This document shows, piece by piece, positions 49,152 through 58,479 of a DNA stretch of 64,000 nt (position 1 is the first letter of the stretch; every line of letters begins with the position of its first letter). Position numbers and translations under genes: made by a program. The DNA is taken from the NCBI GenBank assembly GCA_023052935.1, contig CM041292.1, positions 104,277,906 through 104,341,905 on the forward strand, read 5' to 3'. Origin of the DNA: Piezodorus guildinii (Eukaryota; Arthropoda; Insecta; Hemiptera; Pentatomidae). The notes below the pieces were generated by a model that was given only the letters and a program-made list of their open reading frames with translations, was not told the DNA's origin and did no database searches.

Positions 49152-50231
49152 AAATGTTTATTAATATAATATAACATTTCGGTTTTTTTTCTATAAATAC
49201 AAATTAAAAAAACATTCTTGCTTTGTATTACTCCGTCAGCAGAGTTGCAAATATTATAAATTGAAAAAAAAAAAAAATGAAGAAATAATAGTAATATTAC
49301 ATTTAAATAAGTAAATAATTAACAAGGAATCATAACAGCACATATCAAACAAAAAACGGATCAGTAAAGAAAATACTAATGATAAACGTAAATATTATTA
49401 AACAAAAGGAATGACTTAGGACTTGAAAATAACAAACAAGACTAAAGAAAAAAACCTTTGATCTCGTTTTCTCAAAAGGGAGACTCCAACAAAATAATAG
49501 CCTTTGAATTGTAATGAACAGCCTTTCTAAATTTACTTTATTTCAAGTAATTTCAGACAGAGAGAGCGATCCCTATTTCGGATGAGTAATCAGCTGAAAT
49601 GTTTTTGATAATAGAACATTCAATTTACTTGTAAGATAAAATGAGATTACCCTGGAACTTTTCCTGTGTTAATGGCATGTAGCTCCGGTGGAAACTCCGG
49701 CTCAAACGGATCATGAGAGATTACACGGAAGGAATTTTAAGCGCTCTGTGAGAAAAGAGCAAGAAAGTGGCTTTCTACATAAATGAATTTGCTAAACGAA
49801 ATAAAAGACAATGAATGACGCGTTTAACTGAAATTAGGGAAACTCAATTTATTTGAGTGATGGTAGCGATACACAATTCACCCTTAGCCTTCAATAATAC
49901 ATATTAATTACATTAGATAAAAACATTAATAAGGTTACAAACATTCTAAAGGTGTTAGTAATCATTTTCATACTAATATTTTAAAAAGAATAAACCCATG
50001 TTCTGTACATTTTAATAATATAGGCTACCATAGAGATTTTTATGCCATTAACAATCTATAGGTTGATACAAAGAAGTTAATTTGTTTTAGATAACTAAAT
50101 GATGTTTAAATTATCATTTAAGGTGTTGAAATTATTATTATTGTTGTCATTTAATAAGGTAGTTGAGTAATATGGTAAATTGAAACCTACCGATCAACAA
50201 CAGTCTATCAGTAAGTATAGCTATGTAACAT
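49147..50231. other. AT-rich stretch with a possible conserved island at 49560-49790
   Basis: 49560-49790 is complex, mixed-composition sequence (AGCTCCGGTGGAAACTCCGG is a short imperfect direct repeat) with no open frame. It contrasts with simple AT-rich flanks and could be regulatory, but nothing proves it. No gene is seen elsewhere. Confidence 0.3.
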
Positions 50232-50521
50232 TGTGTACAAGTGGGGTTACCTGTAACAGTGTGGTTAGCATAACAGTCTCGTATGTCAAAGGTCCCGGGT
50301 TCAAACCCGCAGGTAGCCATAGGATTTTTTAATGGTAGAAAAAAATCCTTAGTTATCCTGTCCTTCGGAGGGTAAAAGCTGGTCCCGACCCTGTGCGATG
50401 TCAGATCCCTAATGTAAAGATCCCTATCCTAATAAAACCTGGAAAGGCAAAATTTAGGACCCCCACTGTAGCATCGTCCGATTAGTCACAGCAGCATAAA
50501 CGGACGTTAAATAAATAAACA
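50232..50521 (+). mobile_element. tRNA-derived SINE (family 3)
   Basis: 50245-50319 is tRNA-like: GGTTACCTG at its start pairs with CAGGTAGCC at its end, the A-box-like GTGTGGTTAGCATAACAG follows, and CCCGGGTTCAAACCCG makes an excellent T arm with B box. The layout is closest to tRNA-Val, but the anticodon stem no longer pairs. An unrelated body of about 200 bp is followed by a (TAAA)n tail at 50508-50521. SINEs use Pol III and partner LINEs. Confidence 0.75.
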
Positions 50522-50599
50522 TGACTGTGTATAGGTAGGTCTTGGTGTTCTAGTTAGGAAATGTTGGTGGCTAAATTGTGAGTGTCGTATTCGGAATCT

Positions 50600-51089
50600 T
50601 GTAAGTACTTATTCTCTTCTGGTAGTATGATGTTCATGATTTCCGGGGAGGTATTGAGTGTCTAGTGGAGACATCGTGTAAAAGAGATTTACCGACGTTC
50701 GTACAAGAACTAAAGGACAACATGAGTCAGCTTCGCCCGGCGAGCTTTCGGGATAGTAGCAAGACGAATATATTTGTCCACTAGTCCCTCGAAAGCTGCT
50801 CTTACATGTTTGAAAAGGACGATAAGATTAAGAAAGCCCTAACACCTCCCTATTGTGGGCCTGAACTGTAAGTCGTTCCGATAAATTTGTCACGCTAAGG
50901 TTAACAGGAAGAGACTTGACTGTTTCATTGGACAGGGTCAAACCCGCCTTTCTTATGTCGAACGGAGAAGGATTACCTGTTACAAAATTTCAAACAGACG
51001 AAACGAGAACTACAGCCGGAATCAAGACTTGCTCGGGCAGGATATACAAACCCCCAGTAAGGTTTACTTACGGGGTTATTTTGGGGTAG
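50600..51089 (+). pseudogene. Ty3/gypsy Pol C-terminus (integrase end), decayed
   Basis: FVQELKDNMSQLRPASFRD, SSKTNIFVH, stop, SLESCSYMFEKDDKIKKALT, PPYCGP, then after a frameshift SDKFVTLRLTGRDLTVSLDR, VKPAFL and finally TCSGRIYKPPVRFTYG with TAG at 51087. This is the standard end of insect gypsy Pol (LRP, the 'YxGPy.v..r..k.f.l...g...vsiDRlKPAf' block, and a 'sGR.v..P.rf' close). It is unrelated to the errantivirus at 32-39 kb. CTCTGTAGCGACGCGCTCG immediately afterwards looks like the start of the 3' LTR. Confidence 0.8.
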
Positions 51090-53016
51090 CTCTGTAGCGA
51101 CGCGCTCGATTGCTCGTTAATCGATAGTAAATATACGCATAAGCATTATAAAAAATACCACATGTTGTTTCGCATAAAGGAAGGTTTTGAGTCAGAGAAC
51201 TGTGTAAGATCGCAGGCCTGCTAAATTGACATTACTTTATAGTATGAGTTCATGGTAAGTTAATTATCAGTTTTATGTTTGTTGCCTTTAGTTAATCTTA
51301 AATCTATGAAATCCTTCTTTCTTTATCTTTCTATTATTTGTGTTTGTATTTATTAATTATGATTAAATTGTTCTGTTAAAAATATGAGTAACTAATGTTG
51401 TTTACATTCAAAATTCAACGAGGCTAAAAGTATTTTGTTTTTCCAAGTTTGTGGTATTTTTTTCTGAACCAATTTAGTTGCCATTCATTCATTACCAGTC
51501 AGTTGGTAAGTATGTCATAGTGTGGAGGTAGGAATCAATGAAGCTAACTCTTTTCAAGGTACATATATTCAACACATTTCATAGAAATCCGTTTACTTTA
51601 CAAGCTTTTCGGCTGCATTAGTCAAACAAAACAAAACAAAACTTTGAATATATCACAGAATACCCTGATGCAACTGGGAAACGCAAGGTGGATGAGAGGG
51701 CAAAATCTATTGTTTTAAATAAGTACGGTCAACAATTTTAATTCTACTTAAATAAAATTCATCAGGAGTAGAACTAAGTATGATTATCTAAACTCATACG
51801 ACCTTAAATACAATATTCATAATCATATATTTATATAATTGAAATACTTATTTGTACAGAAATACTTTCTATAGAAATATATATATTGAAGTTATTATAA
51901 ATTTCCAGCTTCAATGGTTTAAGAATCAGGCAATAGCACCTCAAATAAACTCAGTATCTAATACGTTCCGTGCCCTCTTTCTTTTTTTCAATCTACCTTT
52001 CTAGCCCCTTTTATTGCTTTTAAGGAGTTCCCTATTTATTATTTTATGACTATCCTATTATTTATTACTATCCATTCTCTACTGTCACATCTTTCACAAG
52101 TCTACTTTTTCTATCCTAAACCTCTAAAGAACAAATGGAGTCCAAGAAGTAAGCTAGCGAAAGTGGATCAGGACGGGCAGAAGTTCGTAAAATTGTCAAT
52201 GCCCTGATAGGGACTAAAAAAATAAATCATTGAGTAAGAAAACCAAAAAGAGTATAAACTATTTGAGTGTAATTATTTTCAAAACACAGATGGAAAAACT
52301 TCATTCTGGGATCTTATCTTTTAATCATTTTAAGGAATAACATACTATAGTGCCATAGAAGTGAAAAATATGTTTTGCCTAAAGACAATAGGAATATAAT
52401 CCATTACTATTAGAAATAGTATGAATAGAAAATCATATTTAAATAAAGCTTCTAGAAGATAATAATGGTTAACATAAGCAATAAGTGTGAGTGTGAAAAC
52501 AGCGCCCTCAGTCCGGTTCCGCTAGGTCGAAACTTGTGACGTGGCTGGGATCTCTTGGCCCCTTCTTTTCACTACATACGTGATGGAACAAGCTTATATC
52601 GGAGCTCTGATAAACTGAAATATTGTACATAGGTTATATCCATGTGTTTAAGATGTTTGTTTAGTTCTTTTTTTGTAAATGTTAATATTGTTTTGTTTTT
52701 GTAAATTTTAAGTTAATAAAATCATCCATCACTTTTACCACTGTCCCGTATGGGATGGACTGCAATATAACTAAATATTTAAACAAAATAATGATAATAA
52801 TAAAAAGCTTAATTTCAAACGCTAAATACAACATTACTAAAAATCTTATATTTAAATCCAAAATAATTTAAAAAAAAAATTGTTGAGAGTCTGTTTAGAA
52901 TGACTATATGTGATGTTATATGTATTTTCCATTCTAATATATATTTTTTATGACTTTGGTACAGTGATAATTTTGACAGGAAGTGGTTAAGAACTCTTAG
53001 TTGACAAAAGTTCAAT
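51090..53016. other. Probable old gypsy 3' LTR, then AT-rich DNA
   Basis: The first few hundred bases probably contain the 3' LTR of the gypsy remnant, but its far end cannot be fixed because no partner LTR is present. 52190-52225 (CCCTGATAGGG then ACTAAAAAAATAAAT) and 52690-52765 resemble LINE 3' termini. No coding sequence is recognisable. Confidence 0.35.
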
Positions 53017-53339
53017 ATTGTAATAATTTTTTTTTTTTTTTTTTATTATTTTTATTGAGATATATTACAATTTGTTACAAAATGAACAATAATAATATTG
53101 ATAAGAGACCACATTCATACTATATATACAGAAAATAATAATAATGGTCAAATTACATAAAATAGAACATAAATAAATTCATATATATACAATAAAATAA
53201 TAATAATAAATAAAAAACAAAACAAATCGAAACAAAAACCTATTATTGAGATAAATAAAAAGTTGGCAAATAAATAAACATCTTACACACAATCATAACT
53301 ATATACAATGTATACAATTGCTAAAGGGACCCCAGCAAG

Positions 53340-53446
53340 CGCTTTTCCCTCCACTTGTGGAGGAAAAAGCGGAGCCCAAGAGATCCCAGCGCCTCTATCT
53401 CAGCCGCATCACTGGTCTGAGCCAGTGGAGGCTGAGTTAGGGCGCT
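53340..53446 (-). other. Two stem-loops in the Jockey 3' UTR
   Basis: CGCTTTTCCCTCCA (53340-53353) pairs with TGGAGGAAAAAGCG (53358-53371), with a 4-base loop and one mismatch. Further on, AGCGCC (53388) pairs with GGCGCT (53441-53446), and the inner CTATCTCAGCC/GGCTGAGTTAG continues the stem. A terminal CACTGG/CCAGTG hairpin lies inside. Such structures may be recognised by the element's RT or stabilise the RNA (inference). Confidence 0.7.
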
Positions 53447-53511
53447 GTAGCCACAAACATACCGTACATGAGTGGAGGATCTGACCATTGTCAGAACTCC
53501 AATTTAAACGT

Positions 53512-56190
53512 TTACAATAGGTCTCGTGGCCACTGCCGTTTCAATCTTCGAGGAGGATTGTAGGGATGGGTGGTGCTGGATAGGGATTGCGCTAGAGGGT
53601 TAGGATGATGACTAAGGTTCTGATGAAATTTGGAAAATTTGGATGGTACCAGGTCTAAAACAAACGGAATATTAAGGTCATGGTGTAGGGTACAGTTGGT
53701 AACGTAATAAGGAGCATTAACTATTGTTCGGAGGACTTTGGATTGGAAGGATTGGATGCGTTTGATGTTAGAATGTTTAGCTGTTCCCCACAGTTCAAGT
53801 CCGTAGGTCCATATAGGTTTCAGTACTGTCTTGTATATTAGTAATTTGTTGTCAACTGTAAGGTGAGATTTTCTGTTTAGTAGTCTGTATAACTGGCCGA
53901 ATCTGCGGTTGAGTTCTTTTCTTTTTAGTCTTGTATGTGGGTTCCACGTCAGTCTTTTGTCTAGTATAAAGCCGAGATACCGGACTGTGTCTGAGGAAGG
54001 AAGCGGTATGGAATTGAAATTAACCGTTGGACAGGATTTGCGTCGAAGGGTGAATGTGACGTGAGTGCATTTGCTTTCGTTCACCTTAATGCGCCAAGCA
54101 TTGCACCAGTCTTCGACAGGGGAAAGGTGCTTTTGGAGATTTAGCGATGCTGCTTCAGGATCGGAATTGGATGATAAAATGGCTGTGTCATCAGCAAATG
54201 TTGCCAGAAAGGTATTGGGATCGGTAGGGATATCGGCGGTGAAGAGGATGTAGAGGACGGGTCCTAAGACGCTGCCTTGAGGAACACCGGCCTCAACAGT
54301 ATATTGTTCGGAAAATTCGGAACCACAGCGAACTCGGAAGGAGCGGTTGGATAAATAGGATCGGAAGATTAGGTATAAGGATTGAGGTAAATGGGTTTTG
54401 AGCTTAAAGAGCAGTCCCGGGTGCCACACCCGGTCAAAAGCTTGAGATATGTCCAGAAAGGCACCCGAACAATACTCCTTGCACTCAAGGGCGGAGGAAA
54501 TGTGGTCTACAACTCGGAGTCCTTGCTGAACCGTGGAATGTTGAGGACGGAATCCAAACTGGTGTGAAGGAAAATTGTAAAATTTGGCTAGGATTCGTTT
54601 TAATAGGAGTTTTTCGAAGATTTTGGAGAGGATCGGAAGAAGGCTAATAGGTCTGTAGGATGACGTACAGTTGGATGGTTTGCCTGGTTTTAGGAAAAGG
54701 ATGATAGTCGAGTGTTTCCACAACAGAGGGAAATAGGTAGTGCGTAGGATACAGTTATAGATATATGTAAGGAATGTAATGGCTTTAGGTGGAAGTTGTC
54801 TTAGGATTTGAGGGGTAAGGAGATCGTATCCAGGGGATTTACGGAGAGGAAGCTTTTGAAGCAGATATTTGACCTCAGAGGGATTGATTGCTTTAGGTGG
54901 TAAGGAAATTGGTATCGGTGACGTAAGGAACTCTTCAACTATTGCGGTATGGGTTGGATTGAGATCAGAATGAGGAGTGAATACCTTGGAAAGGTGTAGT
55001 GCAAATTCCTGGGCCCTATCTTTGTCAGAAGCAGCCCAGGAATTATCACTACGCCGGAGAGGATGGGATATCAGGGGGGATTTTAGGATTCTCTTCGTGA
55101 CATTCCAAAGGGAATTGTCACGAGTCGAGAGAGAGGAGAGGTAGGTATTGTAGGATTGGGATCGGAAGATCGCCAACTCTCGCTTTAATTTTCTACAAAA
55201 AAAGTTATAGGAGCGGCGATCCTCTGGGTGGGGGGTGCGTTGCCATAATGTTCTGGCTCGGCGTTTGCTGTTGATGAGGTCTGTCAGGTGTTGTGGTAAA
55301 TGGCTTTTATAAGGAATTATTTGGGATTGTTTGGGAGAGGAGGCAGTCCAGGCGGCTTGTTGAATAACGGTTGTAAAAGAATATACGGCGTCGTCAAGAT
55401 CATTTGGGGTTTTGAGAATCACTCTGAGGTCAATATCATTAGTGAGGATTTCGCGGAAGAGGTTCCAGTTGACAGGGCCTCTAATGAATGACGGTGGGAT
55501 AGGTTTAGGAATAGGTGTTATGGATACATTTAGAATCAATGGACTATGATCAGAGGATAGTTCATCAAGGCGAGCTATGGAAAAATTAAGAGAGCCTAAT
55601 CCGCTGTGGATGAAGAAGTCGAGGATGTCAGGATTACGGTTAGGATCTGTTGGCCAGTAGGTAGGAGAATCGGGAGGTAGGAGATGAAAGCGTCGGGAGT
55701 TGAGTGCAGACTGCAATGTCCGTCCACGAGAATTGGTGGTTCTAGAACCCCACTGTTGGTTCTTAGCGTTTAAGTCTGCACCCAAAATGAAGTGATTACC
55801 CAAGTAGTTGAGAAAGGATTCAAATTGGGCAGAGGAAATGGGATGTTTAGGAGGGCAGTATGCTGATGCGATGATAAGCGGAAAGGAAAAGGTTTTGATA
55901 ACAATGGAAGTTGCTTGTAGGTAATCATGGGCGGAAATTGGGTGTAAGTGATGGGTAAGGGATCGGTGGACTATGACAGCAGTACCGGCATGGGCTTTGC
56001 CGTCTGGATGGTCTGTCCGGTATGTCGTGTATCCTGGTATTTTAAAGTACTGTTTAGTGGTTAGTCTAGTTTCAGTAATGAGTGCAACATCAATGTTTTT
56101 GTCTTGCAGTACGGCTGTAAGTTCGTTAGTGTGAGTTCTAACACCATTCGCATTCCAAAGGAGAATGGATAAGGAATTAGGTGTAGTCAT
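53512..56190 (-). CDS. Jockey-type LINE ORF2: endonuclease / reverse transcriptase
   Basis: 892 residues. APE-type endonuclease (about 5-225): LLWNANGVRTH, LITETRL (catalytic Glu), GADLNAKN and SSDHSPL. Reverse transcriptase (about 490-760): KPSNCTSSYRPISLLPILSK, FLDISQAFDRVWH, GVPQGSVLGPVLYILF and FADD at about 664-667. The C-terminal region (YKTVLKPIWTYGLELWG) matches Jockey/X-type elements. It nicks the target and reverse-transcribes the element RNA. The ATG directly follows the ORF1 stop (TAAATG) in the same frame. No stop or frameshift; catalytic residues are present. Confidence 0.93.
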   Translation of the reverse strand: MTTPNSLSILLWNANGVRTHTNELTAVLQDKNIDVALITETRLTTKQYFKIPGYTTYRTDHPDGKAHAGTAVIVHRSLTHHLHPISAHDYLQATSIVIKTFSFPLIIASAYCPPKHPISSAQFESFLNYLGNHFILGADLNAKNQQWGSRTTNSRGRTLQSALNSRRFHLLPPDSPTYWPTDPNRNPDILDFFIHSGLGSLNFSIARLDELSSDHSPLILNVSITPIPKPIPPSFIRGPVNWNLFREILTNDIDLRVILKTPNDLDDAVYSFTTVIQQAAWTASSPKQSQIIPYKSHLPQHLTDLINSKRRARTLWQRTPHPEDRRSYNFFCRKLKRELAIFRSQSYNTYLSSLSTRDNSLWNVTKRILKSPLISHPLRRSDNSWAASDKDRAQEFALHLSKVFTPHSDLNPTHTAIVEEFLTSPIPISLPPKAINPSEVKYLLQKLPLRKSPGYDLLTPQILRQLPPKAITFLTYIYNCILRTTYFPLLWKHSTIILFLKPGKPSNCTSSYRPISLLPILSKIFEKLLLKRILAKFYNFPSHQFGFRPQHSTVQQGLRVVDHISSALECKEYCSGAFLDISQAFDRVWHPGLLFKLKTHLPQSLYLIFRSYLSNRSFRVRCGSEFSEQYTVEAGVPQGSVLGPVLYILFTADIPTDPNTFLATFADDTAILSSNSDPEAASLNLQKHLSPVEDWCNAWRIKVNESKCTHVTFTLRRKSCPTVNFNSIPLPSSDTVRYLGFILDKRLTWNPHTRLKRKELNRRFGQLYRLLNRKSHLTVDNKLLIYKTVLKPIWTYGLELWGTAKHSNIKRIQSFQSKVLRTIVNAPYYVTNCTLHHDLNIPFVLDLVPSKFSKFHQNLSHHPNPLAQSLSSTTHPYNPPRRLKRQWPRDLL

Positions 56191-57495
56191 TTATGTTTTT
56201 TTTAAGGCAGGAATGAGATTTGATACGAGATTCGTTAGGAGTGATATTAGGGGCATAACAAGGGATTTAATTTCGGAGATAAAGGATGTCATCAAACTGT
56301 TAAGGTCTGTGGCATTTGAAGGAGGAGGGATATGAGAGATTTGTGGTTGATTAGGATTTTTAGGATTGGTTACATTTTGAGGAAGAGGTATATGTGGAAT
56401 GGATCGAGGTACATTCTGTAGTTCCGGCAGGGCCACGGCTTCAGTACTTTGATTCCCACCTCCAAGTAGGTGGGCAAATGATACATTGGCATCAATAAGT
56501 TTTGAGGGTTCTCTTCTGTTTCTTACTTGTCTTGCTGTTTCATCCAGTACTTGAGGTTTTTGAAACCTGGTCCTCAGTTCCTTATAAATTTGGCATCCTT
56601 TATAGTTGGCTGGGTGGTCCTTGAGGCAATGAGCACATACAGCTGGTGTTGATTTTGGTTTTGTACACTCCACCGACTTGTGCTGTTCACCGCATTTCAC
56701 GCATCGAGGTATGTGATGACAATAACTTTTAGTATGACCATATGCTTGACAGTTATGGCACTGAACTATCTCCTTCTTTATGTAAGGTTTTTCAACTCTT
56801 ACGCTGGTATAGTACAATCTATTGCGGTCATAGATTTGTTCAACTCCTTCCGATGGCTCCAAGTCCACGAAAAAGAGAGGTAGTGGAATTTTGTCCTTTA
56901 GGACATTAGTGACTTGCCGCACTTTATAGCCTATCTCCGTTAATTCTTCTTTAATAGCTTCAACTGGTGTCGAGGGGTGTAAGTTTCTGATTACAACCCT
57001 TAAAGCTCTCTCTTGGCGTAGCTGGTAGGTATGGAAATCTGCTTTGGTATCAGTTAGGTATTTCACTATTTTTCTATATGTCTCGGCAGTAGTAGGAGAT
57101 ATTTTGGTGTCATTAATTCTACTCATACAGTAGTAGCTGGTAGAATCGGTAATTTTGTTCAATTGTGTACACAACAACTGGAAATTTTTAATATTTTTGA
57201 CAAATATTGGAGGGGGTCGTGGTTCACCAGGTATAGGAGCAGATTCCATGTTTTCTTTTTCGTTATGTAAAATCTGAAAAGGATTTGGGGTGAAAAAAGG
57301 TGATTCGTCAGTCATCCCTTGTGACGATGTGCCAGGTTGTGGTTCAGATTCTGAATTAGTACCCGAAGGGGTTGCTTGTAATCTTTTATTAGTATCACGG
57401 CGAGGTCTTTGTTTCGTAGGAGACGCGATTGAACCACTAGATCTAGATCTTTTAGTTGAAGCTTTGGAGGACATTACTTGATGATAATATCGCAT
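56191..57495 (-). CDS. Jockey-type LINE ORF1 (Gag-like, three zinc knuckles)
   Basis: 434 residues. A low-complexity Ser/Arg/Pro N-terminus (about 1-80) is followed by an RRM-like/PRE_C2HC region (about 150-235, RALRVVIRNLHPSTPVEAIK). Three zinc knuckles follow (about 242-298): C-x2-C-x4-H-x4-C, C-x2-C-x3-H-x4-C and C-x2-C-x3-H-x6-C, typical of Jockey Gag proteins that bind element RNA. A Pro-rich linker and a hydrophobic C-terminal helix close the protein. A second ATG at about 57474 (MSSKAST) may be the true start. It ends with TAA immediately before the ORF2 ATG. Confidence 0.9.
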   Translation of the reverse strand: MRYYHQVMSSKASTKRSRSSGSIASPTKQRPRRDTNKRLQATPSGTNSESEPQPGTSSQGMTDESPFFTPNPFQILHNEKENMESAPIPGEPRPPPIFVKNIKNFQLLCTQLNKITDSTSYYCMSRINDTKISPTTAETYRKIVKYLTDTKADFHTYQLRQERALRVVIRNLHPSTPVEAIKEELTEIGYKVRQVTNVLKDKIPLPLFFVDLEPSEGVEQIYDRNRLYYTSVRVEKPYIKKEIVQCHNCQAYGHTKSYCHHIPRCVKCGEQHKSVECTKPKSTPAVCAHCLKDHPANYKGCQIYKELRTRFQKPQVLDETARQVRNRREPSKLIDANVSFAHLLGGGNQSTEAVALPELQNVPRSIPHIPLPQNVTNPKNPNQPQISHIPPPSNATDLNSLMTSFISEIKSLVMPLISLLTNLVSNLIPALKKT

Positions 57496-57795
57496 TTCAT
57501 GTAAGGAAAATAATTAAATAATAACCAGATGTTGGGGGAAAAAATAATAACTTAAGAAAAGTTAAGCAAGACCAGCCTTGCCTAGCTATTGGCAATCAGC
57601 TGATATGAAGAGGTGACTCAGCATTCACTTTACGGTGCAAATTGTAGCCCAACTTACCGTTGTTTGCTCCAATATTTACTGTTGTTGTTATCCTGAAGCC
57701 TGGTGATGTTTTCAAGACTGTTCTGAAGTGATATCCAACTGAAAAAGCAAGAAATCCAAGAGCCGACTTGAAAGATGACCGCTATACTCATGCGC
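57496..57795 (-). other. Jockey 5' UTR / internal promoter region
   Basis: About 300 bp from the 5' end defined by the target duplication to the ORF1 ATG. It should contain the internal Pol II promoter that Jockey LINEs use; no specific motif is asserted. The small frame 57712-57933 crossing the element border is not a gene. Confidence 0.6.
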
Positions 57796-57954
57796 ATTGT
57801 AATAATTAAGCGAGAAGAAAATTAAATTGAAAAAAGAACAATAATGGCAACAGTTGGTTATTAAGTCATACATATCATTCCAGTGCTGTAACACCCCGTA
57901 CTGCCTACGAGGCAATGCAAGGCTATTGTGCAAAATATTAAAGTTTCTTCAATG

Positions 57955-58470
57955 ATGTTTTGAACCTGTCATTTCCAAAATCATGTGCTATTTTAAAACG
58001 TATTAATTCATTCAGGTTCATTACTATGCGGCCACTCAGATCGCCTGACGCTTGATTTCCCGAATAAACTGGAAGGTTTAGAATAATATTTAGAAAATAA
58101 ATATTTGCTAATAACATTTAGATTATAATTCCTTGAAATGGCTAAAAGCAATTTAATCAAAGATGTGGCCCCGTGTACATGTAGCCAGTTTTCTTTTACA
58201 TCTATACTGGAGTATTAGCTGCTCTAAACGTACCTTCTTCAAGCCAGTGAGGAGATGAGGCGAGATAGCTGAGGAACCTCTAGCCCATGATTTAATGCTC
58301 AATTTCGGATATTAAATCTGAAATCTGTCAGAGAGCAGTCATATCCCATCACAATCCCGCTAAGTATTAAAAGCCTACCTTACTTTTGACAGATCCTGTC
58401 ACTACCAACCATTTAATATACAAGCCAGCCTTGAGATGCGAATCAGCTGTTTCATTATCTGTCATTGGGT
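57955..58470. promoter_or_regulatory. Candidate cis-regulatory island with repeated CTGTCA sites
   Basis: Mixed-composition, non-coding sequence. CTGTCA/TGACAG, the core of TALE homeodomain (Meis/Homothorax-type) sites, occurs at 57966, 58325, 58387 (inverse), 58396 and 58459. The central pair is symmetric, TGACAGATCCTGTCA. Also present are AATTTAATCAAAG and GAGATAGCTGAGG words. It lies just outside the Jockey insertion. Function is inferred only from motif density. Confidence 0.3.
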
Positions 58471-58479
58471 ATTAAAAAC

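Larger units (their letters stand above)
53017..57807 (-). mobile_element. Full-length Jockey-type LINE with 12-bp target duplication
   Basis: The element itself is 53029-57795 (about 4.8 kb), minus strand. ATTGTAATAATT occurs at 53017-53028 and again at 57796-57807, a typical LINE target duplication, and the left copy is followed by a T-run (the poly(A) tail). In element orientation it contains a 300-bp 5' UTR, ORF1, ORF2 and a 480-bp 3' UTR with two hairpins. Both ORFs are uninterrupted, so this is a candidate active master copy. Fragments at 1-690, 9985-10250 and 40324-40680 are older relatives. Confidence 0.92.

Noticed and set aside
50245..50319. Functional tRNA gene
   Set aside because: The acceptor and T arms are good, but the anticodon stem does not pair and the sequence continues into a SINE body and tail.
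52190..52765. Two further LINE 3' ends (CCCTGATAGGG near 52203; TCCCGTATGGGA near 52744)
   Set aside because: Short stems and A-rich ends only; no coding remnant or tail repeat confirms them.
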